DNA from: an uncultured Bacilli bacterium
Lineage (GTDB): Bacteria; Bacillota_I; Bacilli_A; RF39; UBA660
Length of the DNA stretch: 35,933 nt
Direction: 5' to 3'
Assembly (NCBI GenBank): GCA_947630435.1
Contig: CANRHO010000002.1
Location: forward strand, 1-35,933
The notes under the pieces were generated by a model. It was not told where the DNA came from. It was given only the letters and a program-made list of their open reading frames with translations, and ran no database searches. Positions 6,532 to 14,566 of the stretch are shown one piece after another. Every line of letters starts with the position of its first letter. The first letter of the stretch is position 1. The translations under genes were made by a program, and so were the position numbers.

Positions 6532-8460
6532 ATGAAAGAAAATAAAGAACATTATGATGCGTCCGATATACAAGTTTTAGAAGGATTAGAGGCAGTAAGA
6601 AAAAGACCTGGTATGTACATTGGTACAACGGATGTAAAAGGATTACATCATTTAGTTTGGGAGATTGTTGATAACGCAATTGATGAATCTTTAGCAGGTT
6701 ATTGCAATAACATTGAAATTATTATTAATAAAGATAATTCAGTTACCGTAAAAGATGATGGTCGTGGTATTCCAGTTGATATTCATCCAAAAACAAAAAT
6801 ATCAACAGTAGAAACCGTGTATACAGTACTACATGCTGGTGGTAAATTTGGAGGCGGAGGATATAAAGTATCAGGAGGACTTCATGGCGTTGGTGCATCA
6901 GTTGTTAATGCATTATCTAAATGGGTAGAGGTAACTGTTTATAAAAATAGTAAAATATATAAAATTAGATTTGAAAATGGTGGACATACTAAAGAACCAT
7001 TAAAAATAATAGGTGATTGTGAAGAAAACAGAACTGGAACTTGGGTAACATTTAAACCAGATCCTGATATATTTGACACAGATATATATGATTATGAAAC
7101 GTTAAAGGTAAGAGTAAGAGAACTTGCATTTTTAAATAAAGGTTTAAGAATAACTTTAAGAGATGATAGAGATGAAGAAGATACAACTGGAGAAACATTT
7201 ATTTACGAAGGTGGTATTTCTGAATATGTAAAATTTATTAATCAAGGAAAAACTCCAATTCATGAAGATATAATTCATTTAGATGGAATGGAAGATGGTG
7301 TATTTTTTGAAGTAGCTTTACAATATAATACTGGTTATAATGATAATATATACTCATTTGTTAATAACATTAACACTCACGATGGTGGAACACACGAAGA
7401 AGGTGTTAAAAGAGCATTAACAAGAGTTATAAATAATTATGCAAGAAAAGCAAGTATTTTAAAAGAAAAAGATGAATCTTTAACTGGTGATGACGTAAAA
7501 GAAGGCATCACAATGATTATATCTTGTAAGCATCCAAATCCACAATTTGAAGGTCAAACAAAAGGAAGATTAGGAAATTCTGAGGTAAGAAAACTTGCAG
7601 ATAAAGTATTTTCAGAAGGTTTTGAAAAGTTTTTGCTTGAAAATCCAGAGGAAGCTAAAATAATTATTAATAAGGCAATGCTAGCATCACGTGCTAGAAA
7701 CGCTGCTAAAAAAGCAAGGGAAATAACACGTAAAAGTGATTTGGCAACAACAAACTTCTTTGGAAAATTATCTGATTGTAAGAGTAAAGATCCAAAGGTA
7801 TCTGAAATCTTTATAGTCGAGGGAGATTCAGCAGGAGGAAGTGCAAAAAAAGGAAGAGATTCTATGACACAAGCAATTCTTCCGTTAAGAGGTAAAATAT
7901 TAAATGTAGAAAAAGCAAGATTAGATAAAGCCTTAGGAAATGAAGAAATAAGAACCATTATAACTGCTTTTGGAACGGGAATTGGTGCTGAGTTTGATTT
8001 AAGCAAGTTAAGATATGACAAAATAATAATAATGACCGATGCCGACGTTGATGGTTCACACATAAGGGTATTATTACTTACTTTATTTTATAGATTTTTT
8101 AAACCTATCGTAGAAGCAGGACATGTTTATGCTGCACAACCACCGTTATTTAGAATAACGCATGGTAAAACAAGAAAATACGTACTTGATGAGGTTGCAA
8201 AAGAAGCTTATTTAGCATCTTTACCAGAAAATGCAAGACAAAAAGCAGAAATTACACGTATGAAAGGTCTTGGCGAAATGGATGCAGAAGAATTAAACGA
8301 AACCACAATGGATATAGAAAAAAGAACTTTAAGAAAAATAACGGTAGAAGATTGTGTAACAGCAGATGCTATGTTTAGTAAATTAATGGGTGAAGAAGTA
8401 GAGCCTAGAAGAGAATTTATTGAAACAAATGCACGATATGTTAAAAATTTGGATATTTAA
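6532..8460 (+). CDS. gyrB: DNA gyrase subunit B
   Basis: GyrB is the ATPase half of gyrase, which introduces negative supercoils. In 642 residues (normal) it shows the GHKL ATPase motifs EIVDNAIDESLAGY, DDGRGIP and GGLHGVGASVVNALS, then the Toprim domain with EGDSAGGSAKKGRD (from residue about 427) and DADVDGSHIRVLLLTLF (about 503), and the C-terminal MKGLGEMDAEELNETTMD. GGAGG at the end of recF serves as ribosome site. gyrA follows after 12 bases. No sign of damage or resistance-type truncation. Confidence 0.98.
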   Translation: MKENKEHYDASDIQVLEGLEAVRKRPGMYIGTTDVKGLHHLVWEIVDNAIDESLAGYCNNIEIIINKDNSVTVKDDGRGIPVDIHPKTKISTVETVYTVLHAGGKFGGGGYKVSGGLHGVGASVVNALSKWVEVTVYKNSKIYKIRFENGGHTKEPLKIIGDCEENRTGTWVTFKPDPDIFDTDIYDYETLKVRVRELAFLNKGLRITLRDDRDEEDTTGETFIYEGGISEYVKFINQGKTPIHEDIIHLDGMEDGVFFEVALQYNTGYNDNIYSFVNNINTHDGGTHEEGVKRALTRVINNYARKASILKEKDESLTGDDVKEGITMIISCKHPNPQFEGQTKGRLGNSEVRKLADKVFSEGFEKFLLENPEEAKIIINKAMLASRARNAAKKAREITRKSDLATTNFFGKLSDCKSKDPKVSEIFIVEGDSAGGSAKKGRDSMTQAILPLRGKILNVEKARLDKALGNEEIRTIITAFGTGIGAEFDLSKLRYDKIIIMTDADVDGSHIRVLLLTLFYRFFKPIVEAGHVYAAQPPLFRITHGKTRKYVLDEVAKEAYLASLPENARQKAEITRMKGLGEMDAEELNETTMDIEKRTLRKITVEDCVTADAMFSKLMGEEVEPRREFIETNARYVKNLDI

Positions 8461-8472
8461 GGAGGTTTTAGA

Positions 8473-10992
8473 ATGGAAAATAAAGAAGAAAACAAAACAG
8501 AAGAACAAAAAGATAAATTTAGTGGAGTTTTTCACGAAAGAGATTCTCATGCAGAAAATGATATAGTAAAAGAAATTTCTGATTCTTTCCTTGATTATTC
8601 AATGAGTGTTATTACATCACGTGCAATACCAGATTTAAGAGACGGATTAAAACCAGTTCATAGAAGAATATTATGGTCAATGTTTGAGGAAGGAAACACA
8701 CCAGATAAGCCTCATAAAAAAAGTGCAACAACAGTTGGTTATGTAATGGGACATTATCATCCTCATGGAGATTCATCAATATATGATGCAATGGTAAGAT
8801 TAGCACAGGATTTTAATCAAAGATACATGATGGTTGATGGTCATGGTAACTTTGGTAACATAGAAGGTGATGGAGCAGCAGCATATCGTTATACAGAAGC
8901 AAGATTATCTAAAATATCTTTAGAAATGTTAAGAGATATAAGAAAAGATACTGTTGATATGATGCCAAACTTTGATGAGACCAGTCCTGAACCAGTTGTA
9001 TTACCATCAAGAATACCTAATGTTTTAATTAATGGTTCAATGGGAATTGCAGTAGGTATGGCTACAAATATTCCGCCACATAATTTAGGAGAAGTAATTG
9101 ATGGTTGTATTGCTTACATAGATAATCCTGACATTGATGTTAATGGTTTAATGAATTATATAAAAGGTCCTGATTTTCCAACGGGAGGAATAATTTTAGG
9201 TAATTCTGGTATAAAAAAGGCCTATGAAACAGGAAGAGGAAGTATAACAATAAGAAGTAGGGCTTTTATTGAAGAAAATGGTAATCATAGTCAAATAGTA
9301 ATAACAGAGGTTCCATATGGAACAAATACATTAGAATTAAAAAACAAAGTTGCAGAATTGGTCCACAATAAGATAATAGAAGGAATTTCAGACTATCATA
9401 CGGATTTAAAAAATGGTGTTAAAATAACTATAACTCTTAAAAAAGATGCAAATCCACAAGTTGTTTTAAATAATTTATATAAACATACTAATTTTCAAGT
9501 TAATTATGGAATAATATTTTTAGTAATTGATAATGGAACACCAAAAACTCTTGGATTAAAAGAAATTATTTCAAAATATATTGATCATCAAAAAGAGGTT
9601 ATCATACGAAGAACAAAGTATGAATTAAATGAAAACGAAAAAAGAGTTCATATATTAGAAGGATTAAAAATAGCTTTAGATAACATTGATGAAGTTGTAA
9701 AAATAATAAGAGGAGCTTTAGATGATCAAGATGCAAAAGAAAAATTAATGAATAAATTTAGTCTTTCAGAAACTCAAAGTAATAGTATTCTTGAAATGCG
9801 TTTAAGAAGGTTAACTGGCTTAGAAAGAGATAAAATAGAAAATGAATTAAGTAGTTTATTAAAGGAAATAGAGAAACTAAAAGCGATTTTAGCATCAAAT
9901 CAAAAAGTTTTAGATATAATTAAAGAAGAGATGTTAGAAATAAAGAAAAAATATGCTGACGAAAGAAGAACATCCATCGATATGACAGCGGTAGATTATA
10001 TAGAAGATGAGTCTTTAATTCCAGAAGAGGACATAGTTATAGCACTTACTCATAATGGATATATTAAGAGAATGACAACAGATACTTATAGATTACAAAA
10101 TAAAGGCGGAGTAGGAATTAAAGGTATGTCAACTAATGATGAAGATTTCGTTGAAATATTAAAATCAGGTACAACTCATAATTACGTAATGTTCTTTACT
10201 AATAAAGGAAAAGTATACAGAATAAAAGGGTATGAAGTGCCAGAATTTTCAAGGCAATCAAAGGGATTACCTATAATTAATTTATTACCAATTGAAAAAG
10301 ATGAAAAAGTAAATAGTATTTTACTAGATAATGGTGATGAAAATAACAAATATTTAGTTACCGCAACAAAAAACGGAATAATTAAACGAACAAATGTTTG
10401 TGAATTTGAAAATATAAGAAAAAATGGTAAAATTGCTATTACTCTAAAAGAAAATGATGAAGTATTATCCGTTCATTTTACAACTGGTAACGATGAAATT
10501 GTAATTGCATCTAATAATGGTAGAATGATAAGATTTAACGAAAATGAAGTTAGGGTAATGGGAAGAACTGCTACTGGTGTAAAAGGAATAGAGCTATCCA
10601 ACGGTTGTTTCTGTGTTGGTGCTGAAGTAGCTAAAGAAAATCAAGATGTGTTAGTAGTAACTGAAAAGGGTTACGGTAAACGTACTAGTATAAATGAATA
10701 CAGATTAACGCATAGAGGTAGTAAAGGAGTTAAAACTTTAAATATCACTAGTAAAAATGGAGTAATTGTATCATTTAAGACTGTAACTACTGATAAAGAT
10801 TTGATGATTATAACTGATCAAGGGGTTGTAATAAGAATATCATTAGATAAAATTTCAAAAATGAGTAGGGTAACTCAAGGTGTAAGATTGATGAATTTAA
10901 GAGAAGGACAAAAAGTATCAACTGCATCAGTCGTTGAAAAGGAAAATGATTTATATAATAATGAAGAAATTAATATTGAAAAAGGAGATTAA
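8473..10992 (+). CDS. gyrA: DNA gyrase subunit A
   Basis: GyrA cuts and rejoins DNA and wraps it. The 839-residue product has the winged-helix/tower part with HYHPHGDSSIYDAMVR (quinolone-resistance region; Ser at the classical position) and the catalytic tyrosine in YRYTEARL (Tyr140). A coiled coil with SNSILEMRLRRLTGLE follows, and then six-blade pinwheel repeats. The GyrA box reads QNKGGVG instead of the textbook QRRGGKG, losing the basic residue at position 6; this may soften DNA wrapping. An unstructured N-terminal tail of about 30 charged residues precedes the conserved core. Good ribosome site GGAGG upstream. Confidence 0.98.
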   Translation: MENKEENKTEEQKDKFSGVFHERDSHAENDIVKEISDSFLDYSMSVITSRAIPDLRDGLKPVHRRILWSMFEEGNTPDKPHKKSATTVGYVMGHYHPHGDSSIYDAMVRLAQDFNQRYMMVDGHGNFGNIEGDGAAAYRYTEARLSKISLEMLRDIRKDTVDMMPNFDETSPEPVVLPSRIPNVLINGSMGIAVGMATNIPPHNLGEVIDGCIAYIDNPDIDVNGLMNYIKGPDFPTGGIILGNSGIKKAYETGRGSITIRSRAFIEENGNHSQIVITEVPYGTNTLELKNKVAELVHNKIIEGISDYHTDLKNGVKITITLKKDANPQVVLNNLYKHTNFQVNYGIIFLVIDNGTPKTLGLKEIISKYIDHQKEVIIRRTKYELNENEKRVHILEGLKIALDNIDEVVKIIRGALDDQDAKEKLMNKFSLSETQSNSILEMRLRRLTGLERDKIENELSSLLKEIEKLKAILASNQKVLDIIKEEMLEIKKKYADERRTSIDMTAVDYIEDESLIPEEDIVIALTHNGYIKRMTTDTYRLQNKGGVGIKGMSTNDEDFVEILKSGTTHNYVMFFTNKGKVYRIKGYEVPEFSRQSKGLPIINLLPIEKDEKVNSILLDNGDENNKYLVTATKNGIIKRTNVCEFENIRKNGKIAITLKENDEVLSVHFTTGNDEIVIASNNGRMIRFNENEVRVMGRTATGVKGIELSNGCFCVGAEVAKENQDVLVVTEKGYGKRTSINEYRLTHRGSKGVKTLNITSKNGVIVSFKTVTTDKDLMIITDQGVVIRISLDKISKMSRVTQGVRLMNLREGQKVSTASVVEKENDLYNNEEINIEKGD

Positions 10993-11007
10993 TAAATAAT
11001 CTCTTTT
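10981..11007 (+). terminator. gyrA terminator overlapping the stop codon
   Basis: GAGATTA (10985-10991) pairs with TAATCTC (10997-11003), loop of 5, and the stem extends outward through A:T pairs into a TTTT tail. The left arm lies in the last codons of gyrA. Confidence 0.75.
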
Positions 11008-11030
11008 ATATTGATAAAAATATAATTCTA

Positions 11031-11046
11031 TGTTTCACGTGAAACA
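11031..11046. promoter_or_regulatory. parS site 1 (ParB/Spo0J binding)
   Basis: Exact 16-base TGTTTCACGTGAAACA, the bacterial parS consensus. It is embedded in a longer palindrome with 11-base arms (CTATGTTTCAC). Lies between gyrA and the SRP RNA gene. Confidence 0.95.
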
Positions 11047-11058
11047 TAGTTATAATAC

Positions 11059-11087
11059 TTGATTATTTTTAATATTTATAATAAAAT
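11059..11087 (+). promoter_or_regulatory. Promoter of the SRP RNA gene
   Basis: TTGATT (11059-11064), 17-base spacer, TAAAAT (11082-11087). Initiation 7 bases later falls at 11094, exactly the first base of the RNA's closing stem. Confidence 0.7.
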
Positions 11088-11093
11088 AATTTT

Positions 11094-11168
11094 GCACAAC
11101 GGAAATGTTAGAACCAGGTCAGGACCGAGAGGTAGCAGCCTTAATAACCTCTTTTCGTGTGTGCTTTT
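11094..11168 (+). ncRNA. ffs: Signal recognition particle RNA, small (4.5S-like) type
   Basis: The SRP RNA scaffolds Ffh and directs nascent membrane proteins to FtsY/SecYEG. The universal domain IV core is present: CCAGGTCAGGACC, tetraloop-like GAGA, then GGTAGCAGCC (about 11114-11140), with the two internal loops that bind Ffh. GCACA-ACG at the 5' end pairs with CGT-G-TGTGC at the 3' end, followed by TTTTATTTT as terminator. The RNA is only about 71-75 nt, with no Alu domain, although spore-forming Bacilli and Clostridia usually carry the long form. Bacillus has its gene (scr) at nearly the same place, beside tadA and dnaX. Confidence 0.93.
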
Positions 11169-11181
11169 ATTTTGTAATTGG

Positions 11182-11197
11182 TGTTTCACGTGAAACA
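11182..11197. promoter_or_regulatory. parS site 2
   Basis: Exact TGTTTCACGTGAAACA, between the SRP RNA gene and tadA. Confidence 0.95.
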
Positions 11198-11231
11198 TCA
11201 TATAAATATATAATTTAAAGAAAGTATCTAA

Positions 11232-11247
11232 TGTTTCACGTGAAACA
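11232..11247. promoter_or_regulatory. parS site 3, just upstream of tadA
   Basis: Exact TGTTTCACGTGAAACA, 50 bases after site 2 and 17 bases before the tadA start codon, where a ribosome site would normally lie. A TATAAT at 11209-11214 sits between sites 2 and 3, so a ParB complex could interfere with tadA transcription. Confidence 0.95.
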
Positions 11248-11264
11248 TAGTTATTGGTATTAAT

Positions 11265-11678
11265 ATGAATAATAAAATTATGAAATTAGCGATAAATGAA
11301 GCAAAAAAAGCGTATAAAAAAGGAGAAGTACCAGTTGGAGCGGTAATAGCAAAAAATAATAAAGTAGTAGCATTAGCACATAATGAAGTAGAAAAAAAGA
11401 AAAATTGTACTTTACATGCTGAAATAATAGCAATCACTAAAGCTTCAAAAAAAGTTAAAAATTGGCGATTAAACGATTGTGAAATGTACGTAACATTAGA
11501 ACCGTGTGCTATGTGTGCAGCGGCAATTGAATTAAGTAGAATAAGTAAAATATATTTTTTAATAAAAAAAGATAAAAATATAAAAATTAATGACAAAAAA
11601 TATATTTATGTAGAAGATAATGATTTTAATAAAAAAATATTAAATTTAATACAAACTTTTTTTAAAAGCAAAAGATGA
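11265..11678 (+). CDS. tadA: tRNA-specific adenosine deaminase TadA
   Basis: TadA converts A34 to inosine in the anticodon of tRNA-Arg(ACG). Zinc-deaminase motifs are intact: LHAEIIAI (His and catalytic Glu, about residues 46-53) and EPCAMCAAAIEL (two zinc Cys). The product has 137 residues, somewhat shorter than the usual 150-160, mainly at the C-terminus. No convincing Shine-Dalgarno precedes the ATG; instead there is a parS site 17 bases upstream. The gene is flanked by parS on both sides, and the downstream site may act as its terminator. A shift of the start to the second Met (residue 6) is possible but brings no better ribosome site. Confidence 0.93.
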   Translation: MNNKIMKLAINEAKKAYKKGEVPVGAVIAKNNKVVALAHNEVEKKKNCTLHAEIIAITKASKKVKNWRLNDCEMYVTLEPCAMCAAAIELSRISKIYFLIKKDKNIKINDKKYIYVEDNDFNKKILNLIQTFFKSKR

Positions 11679-11692
11679 TATTATATACTTAA

Positions 11693-11708
11693 TGTTTCAC
11701 GTGAAACA
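11693..11708. promoter_or_regulatory. parS site 4, possibly also the tadA terminator
   Basis: Exact TGTTTCACGTGAAACA, extended to a perfect 10+10 palindrome (11691-11710) and followed by GTTTTTAG. As RNA it would be a hairpin with a U-rich tail 13 bases after the tadA stop. Confidence 0.95.
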
Positions 11709-11718
11709 TTGTTTTTAG

Positions 11719-11747
11719 TTTAAAAATATTATTTTAAATGCTATAAT
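11719..11747 (+). promoter_or_regulatory. dnaX operon promoter
   Basis: TTTAAA (11719-11724), 17-base spacer, TATAAT (11742-11747) preceded by TGc, an extended -10. Transcription would begin about 16 bases before the dnaX start codon and could serve the whole dnaX-to-mfd run. Confidence 0.7.
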
Positions 11748-11769
11748 AAAATAAGAAAGGATGAACTTT

Positions 11770-13410
11770 ATGGCATATCAAACATTATATAGAAAATATA
11801 GACCTAAATCCTTTGACTTAGTTTATGGACAAGATGTTATTATAAAAACTTTGAAAAACGTAATAAAAAGTAATAAACTTAGTCATGCCTACTTATTTAC
11901 TGGGCCAAGGGGTACTGGAAAAACAAGTAGCGCTAAACTTTTTGCAAAAGCTATAAATTGTTTAAATAATATTGATGGCGATGCTTGTAATGAATGTGTT
12001 AATTGCAAATCTTTTAATGAAAATAGTAATCCCGACATAATTGAGATAGATGCAGCTTCAAATAATGGTGTTGATGAAATAAGAGAAATAAAGAATAAAG
12101 CTAATTTAGTTCCATCAATGTCAAAATATAAGGTATATATTATTGATGAGGTTCATATGCTTTCTATAGGTGCTTTTAATGCATTATTAAAAACGTTAGA
12201 AGAACCACCGGCGTATGTAATATTTATTTTAGCTACTACCGAACCACAAAAATTACCGACGACAATTATATCAAGATGTCAGAAATTTGATTTTAAAAGC
12301 ATATCTCATGATAAAATGAAAGAGTGTCTAAACAATATAATTGAAGCAGAAAATATTGATATAGATCAAAATGCATTAGAAGAAATAATTAATAATTCTA
12401 CTGGTGGAATGAGGGACGCAATAGGTTTATTAGATCAATCATCTTCTTTTTGCAATAATAAAATAACACTTAAAGATATAGAGGAATTATCAGGAAATAT
12501 ATCAGCATCTGAAATTAAAAATTTATTTAAAATCATAATAGATAAAAATTATAAAGAATTATCTGATAAAATATCAAAATTTTCATCAATGGGTAAAGAT
12601 TTTTCACTCATTTGTGAAAAAATAATAAGTTATGTTAAATTAGGCATTTTGTATAAAAAGAAAATAAAGTTTAATGATACTTATGATTTGAATACAAGTT
12701 TATTTAATATAATAGATGATAACGAATTATATTTAATAATAGATTTTTTAAGTGAAACTTTGATAAAAATAAGAAATAATTATCAAAAAGAACTTACTTT
12801 TGAAGTTCAACTTATACAATTAATGGATAAAATATCAGAATTTTTACCATCAAAAAGTAATGTTTCACGTGAAACATCATATAAATGTGAAATACAAAAA
12901 AAAGATGTTAATTTTGAAACATCAAATGATAATAATGAAAATTTAGAACAAATCATAATAAAATTGAAAGATATAAGAATAAATAATATATTAAAAGAGG
13001 CAACAAAAAAAGAAATTGAAATTATTAGTGATTTATGGAAAAACATAAATGATTATTTAATAGATGATAAATATAAAAAAACAGCAGGAATTCTTTCTAA
13101 CTCTAAACCTGTGGCAGCTTCAAAAGCTGGAATTATAATATCGTTACCCTTAGAATCAACCGTAAAAAGAATAGAAAAAGAATATGATAATAGTAAAGAA
13201 TTATTGAAAAAAATATGTAATAAAAACTATAAAATAGTATATATATCCGATGAACATTGGAAAAAAATAAGACCTGATTATATTAAAAAAATAAAAAATG
13301 GGAATATAAAATTTATCGATGAAAGCGATATCTTGATAAAAATTAAAAATATTAATAATAAAAATTCTGTTAATGAATTTAATGAATTGATAGAAATGGA
13401 GGAAATATAA
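11770..13410 (+). CDS. dnaX: DNA polymerase III gamma/tau subunit
   Basis: DnaX is the AAA+ motor of the clamp loader. The 546-residue product has N-terminal MAYQTLYRKYRPKSF, Walker A GPRGTGKTSSAK, a zinc module with Cys in CLNNIDGDACNECVNC, Walker B VYIIDEVHML and sensor/SRC motif TTIISRCQKF. A Lys/Asn-rich tau-like C-terminal part follows. ATG 11770 is chosen over ATG 11761 because of AGAAAGG ending 11 bases upstream and the typical MAYQ start. A parS site lies inside the reading frame and encodes NVSRETS at about residues 364-370. I saw no obvious programmed frameshift site. The gene is first in a dense operon with ybaB, recR, bofA and holB. Confidence 0.97.
   Translation: MAYQTLYRKYRPKSFDLVYGQDVIIKTLKNVIKSNKLSHAYLFTGPRGTGKTSSAKLFAKAINCLNNIDGDACNECVNCKSFNENSNPDIIEIDAASNNGVDEIREIKNKANLVPSMSKYKVYIIDEVHMLSIGAFNALLKTLEEPPAYVIFILATTEPQKLPTTIISRCQKFDFKSISHDKMKECLNNIIEAENIDIDQNALEEIINNSTGGMRDAIGLLDQSSSFCNNKITLKDIEELSGNISASEIKNLFKIIIDKNYKELSDKISKFSSMGKDFSLICEKIISYVKLGILYKKKIKFNDTYDLNTSLFNIIDDNELYLIIDFLSETLIKIRNNYQKELTFEVQLIQLMDKISEFLPSKSNVSRETSYKCEIQKKDVNFETSNDNNENLEQIIIKLKDIRINNILKEATKKEIEIISDLWKNINDYLIDDKYKKTAGILSNSKPVAASKAGIIISLPLESTVKRIEKEYDNSKELLKKICNKNYKIVYISDEHWKKIRPDYIKKIKNGNIKFIDESDILIKIKNINNKNSVNEFNELIEMEEI
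12861..12876. promoter_or_regulatory. parS site 5, inside dnaX
   Basis: Exact TGTTTCACGTGAAACA within the coding sequence, in the linker after the conserved AAA+ and collar region, where protein constraint is low. The perfect match suggests selection for ParB binding. Confidence 0.95.
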
Positions 13411-13411
13411 T

Positions 13412-13708
13412 ATGAATTTACAAGCTTTAATGAAACAAGCTCAATCTATGCAAAAAAACTTAATGGATGCGAAAACAAAAATAGAAAATATGACTTTTAC
13501 CGGAGAATCGGAATTAGTAGAAATAAAATTAAATGGTAAAAGAGAAGTTCTTTCTGTTAAAATAAAGGAGACAAATTTAGATAAAGAAGATATTGAAATT
13601 TTAGAAGACATGATAATGATAGCTTTTAATGATGGTATAAATAAAATAAATAAAGAAATTAGTGATAAACTTGGAAGTCAAACAGGAGCATTAGGAAGCC
13701 TTTTATAA
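13412..13708 (+). CDS. ybaB: Nucleoid-associated protein YbaB/EbfC
   Basis: Small dimeric DNA-binding protein, found between dnaX and recR in most bacteria. The 98 residues show MNLQALMKQAQSMQKNLMDAK, the central EISLNGKREV-like segment (VEIKLNGKREVLSVKI) and the Gly-rich tail KLGSQTGALGSLL. The start is one base after the dnaX stop; GGAGG in the last dnaX codons is its ribosome site, so the two are coupled. Its exact role is not settled in any species; a help to recombination or to nucleoid organisation is likely. Confidence 0.95.
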   Translation: MNLQALMKQAQSMQKNLMDAKTKIENMTFTGESELVEIKLNGKREVLSVKIKETNLDKEDIEILEDMIMIAFNDGINKINKEISDKLGSQTGALGSLL

Positions 13709-13723
13709 TAGGAGTGTAAAAAA

Positions 13724-14323
13724 ATGAATTATCCACAAAATTTTCAGGAATTAATAGATTGCTTTAAATTGTTGCCTGGAGTAGGAGCAAAAACAGCAGA
13801 AAGATACGCTTTTGCAATTCTTAATTTAGATGAGGATAAAATAAAAGCTTTTTCAGAATCAATATTAAATACGAAAAGTAAAATAACCACTTGTCCCATA
13901 TGTGGTTGTTTATCAGATACAAACAAATGTATGATATGCAACGATGAAAGTAGAAACAGTGATATATTATGTGTTGTTGAAAATAAAAAAAACGTATTTA
14001 TTTTTGAAAAGCTAGGTGTTTTTAGAACAAAATATCATGTTTTAGGCGGATTAATATCACCTATGGATGGTATTAATCCAGATGATTTATCAATTAACAA
14101 GTTAATTGAGAGAATAAGAAAAGAGAAAATAAAAGAAATTATTTTAGCTTTAAGGCCGGGTGTTGAAGGGAACACTACATCTTTATACATAACAAAGTTA
14201 CTTGAAAATGAAGATGTAAAAGTAACTCAAATTGCTCAAGGAGTTCCAATTGGGGCTGATATGGAGTTTTTAGATAATTTAACATTAGAACTTGCCTTGG
14301 AAAATAGAAGCGAAGTATCATAA
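13724..14323 (+). CDS. recR: Recombination mediator RecR
   Basis: RecR joins RecO and RecF in gap repair. In 199 residues it has the helix-hairpin-helix LLPGVGAKTAERYAFAIL (about 14-31), a four-Cys zinc finger (CPICGCLSDTNKCMIC) and a Toprim domain (ILCVVE, YHVLGGLISPMDGI, with EII and PGVEGNTTSLYI). Ribosome site AGGAG. A DnaA-box consensus, TTATCCACA, falls in codons 3-5 (13729-13737). Its stop codon lies within a possible sigma-E -35 element for bofA. Confidence 0.97.
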   Translation: MNYPQNFQELIDCFKLLPGVGAKTAERYAFAILNLDEDKIKAFSESILNTKSKITTCPICGCLSDTNKCMICNDESRNSDILCVVENKKNVFIFEKLGVFRTKYHVLGGLISPMDGINPDDLSINKLIERIRKEKIKEIILALRPGVEGNTTSLYITKLLENEDVKVTQIAQGVPIGADMEFLDNLTLELALENRSEVS

Positions 14324-14345
14324 ATTTCTAAATATAACATATTTT
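14318..14345 (+). promoter_or_regulatory. Possible sigma-E-type promoter of bofA
   Basis: TCATAAA (14318-14324), 13 bases, CATATTTT (14338-14345), against the Bacillus sigma-E pattern KMATATT-N13/14-CATACANT: 5 of 7 and 5 of 7 defined positions. bofA is sigma-E-dependent in B. subtilis. The match is partial. Confidence 0.35.
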
Positions 14346-14362
14346 CTATTAGAGGTGAAAAT

Positions 14363-14551
14363 ATGTTTAAATTTATTTTAAAAATTGTTAAAAAAGCTAT
14401 TATAGGAATGATTTTACTTTTTGGGTATAATACGTTTTTGTCATCGTTAAATCTTATGATACCAATAAATATCATAACTATAATTATAGCAAGTTTATTT
14501 GATGTGCCTGGAATTATTGGTTTAGCAATATTTTTACTTGTTAATTATTAA
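14363..14551 (+). CDS. bofA: Pro-sigma-K processing inhibitor BofA
   Basis: BofA is a small membrane protein that, with SpoIVFA, holds the SpoIVFB protease inactive in the outer forespore membrane until engulfment is complete. The 62-residue product is two hydrophobic segments with the family pattern MIPINIITIIIASLFDVPGIIGLAIF (Pro-Ile-Asn start, V-PGI-G near the end). GAGGTG is the ribosome site. Its place directly after recR is the Bacillus arrangement. It ends 15 bases before the holB start codon. A complete SpoIVF system must be looked for elsewhere. Confidence 0.88.
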   Translation: MFKFILKIVKKAIIGMILLFGYNTFLSSLNLMIPINIITIIIASLFDVPGIIGLAIFLLVNY

Positions 14552-14566
14552 ATGAGGTGGTATTAC

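Noticed and set aside
7680..7700. Near-palindrome around TCACGTGC in gyrB as a sixth parS
   Set aside because: Only the central CACGTG core matches; the flanking GTTT/AAAC arms of parS are missing.
7554..8063. 169-codon frame antisense to gyrB
   Set aside because: Lies wholly opposite the conserved Toprim region of gyrB; the length follows from gyrB codon use.
11228..11596. 122-codon frame antisense to tadA, starting in a parS site
   Set aside because: Complement of a conserved gene, no promoter or ribosome site on the minus strand.
11770..13410. Programmed frameshift in dnaX producing gamma and tau
   Set aside because: Many A runs exist in this AT-rich gene, but I could not point to a slippery heptamer with both a stimulatory hairpin and an early stop.
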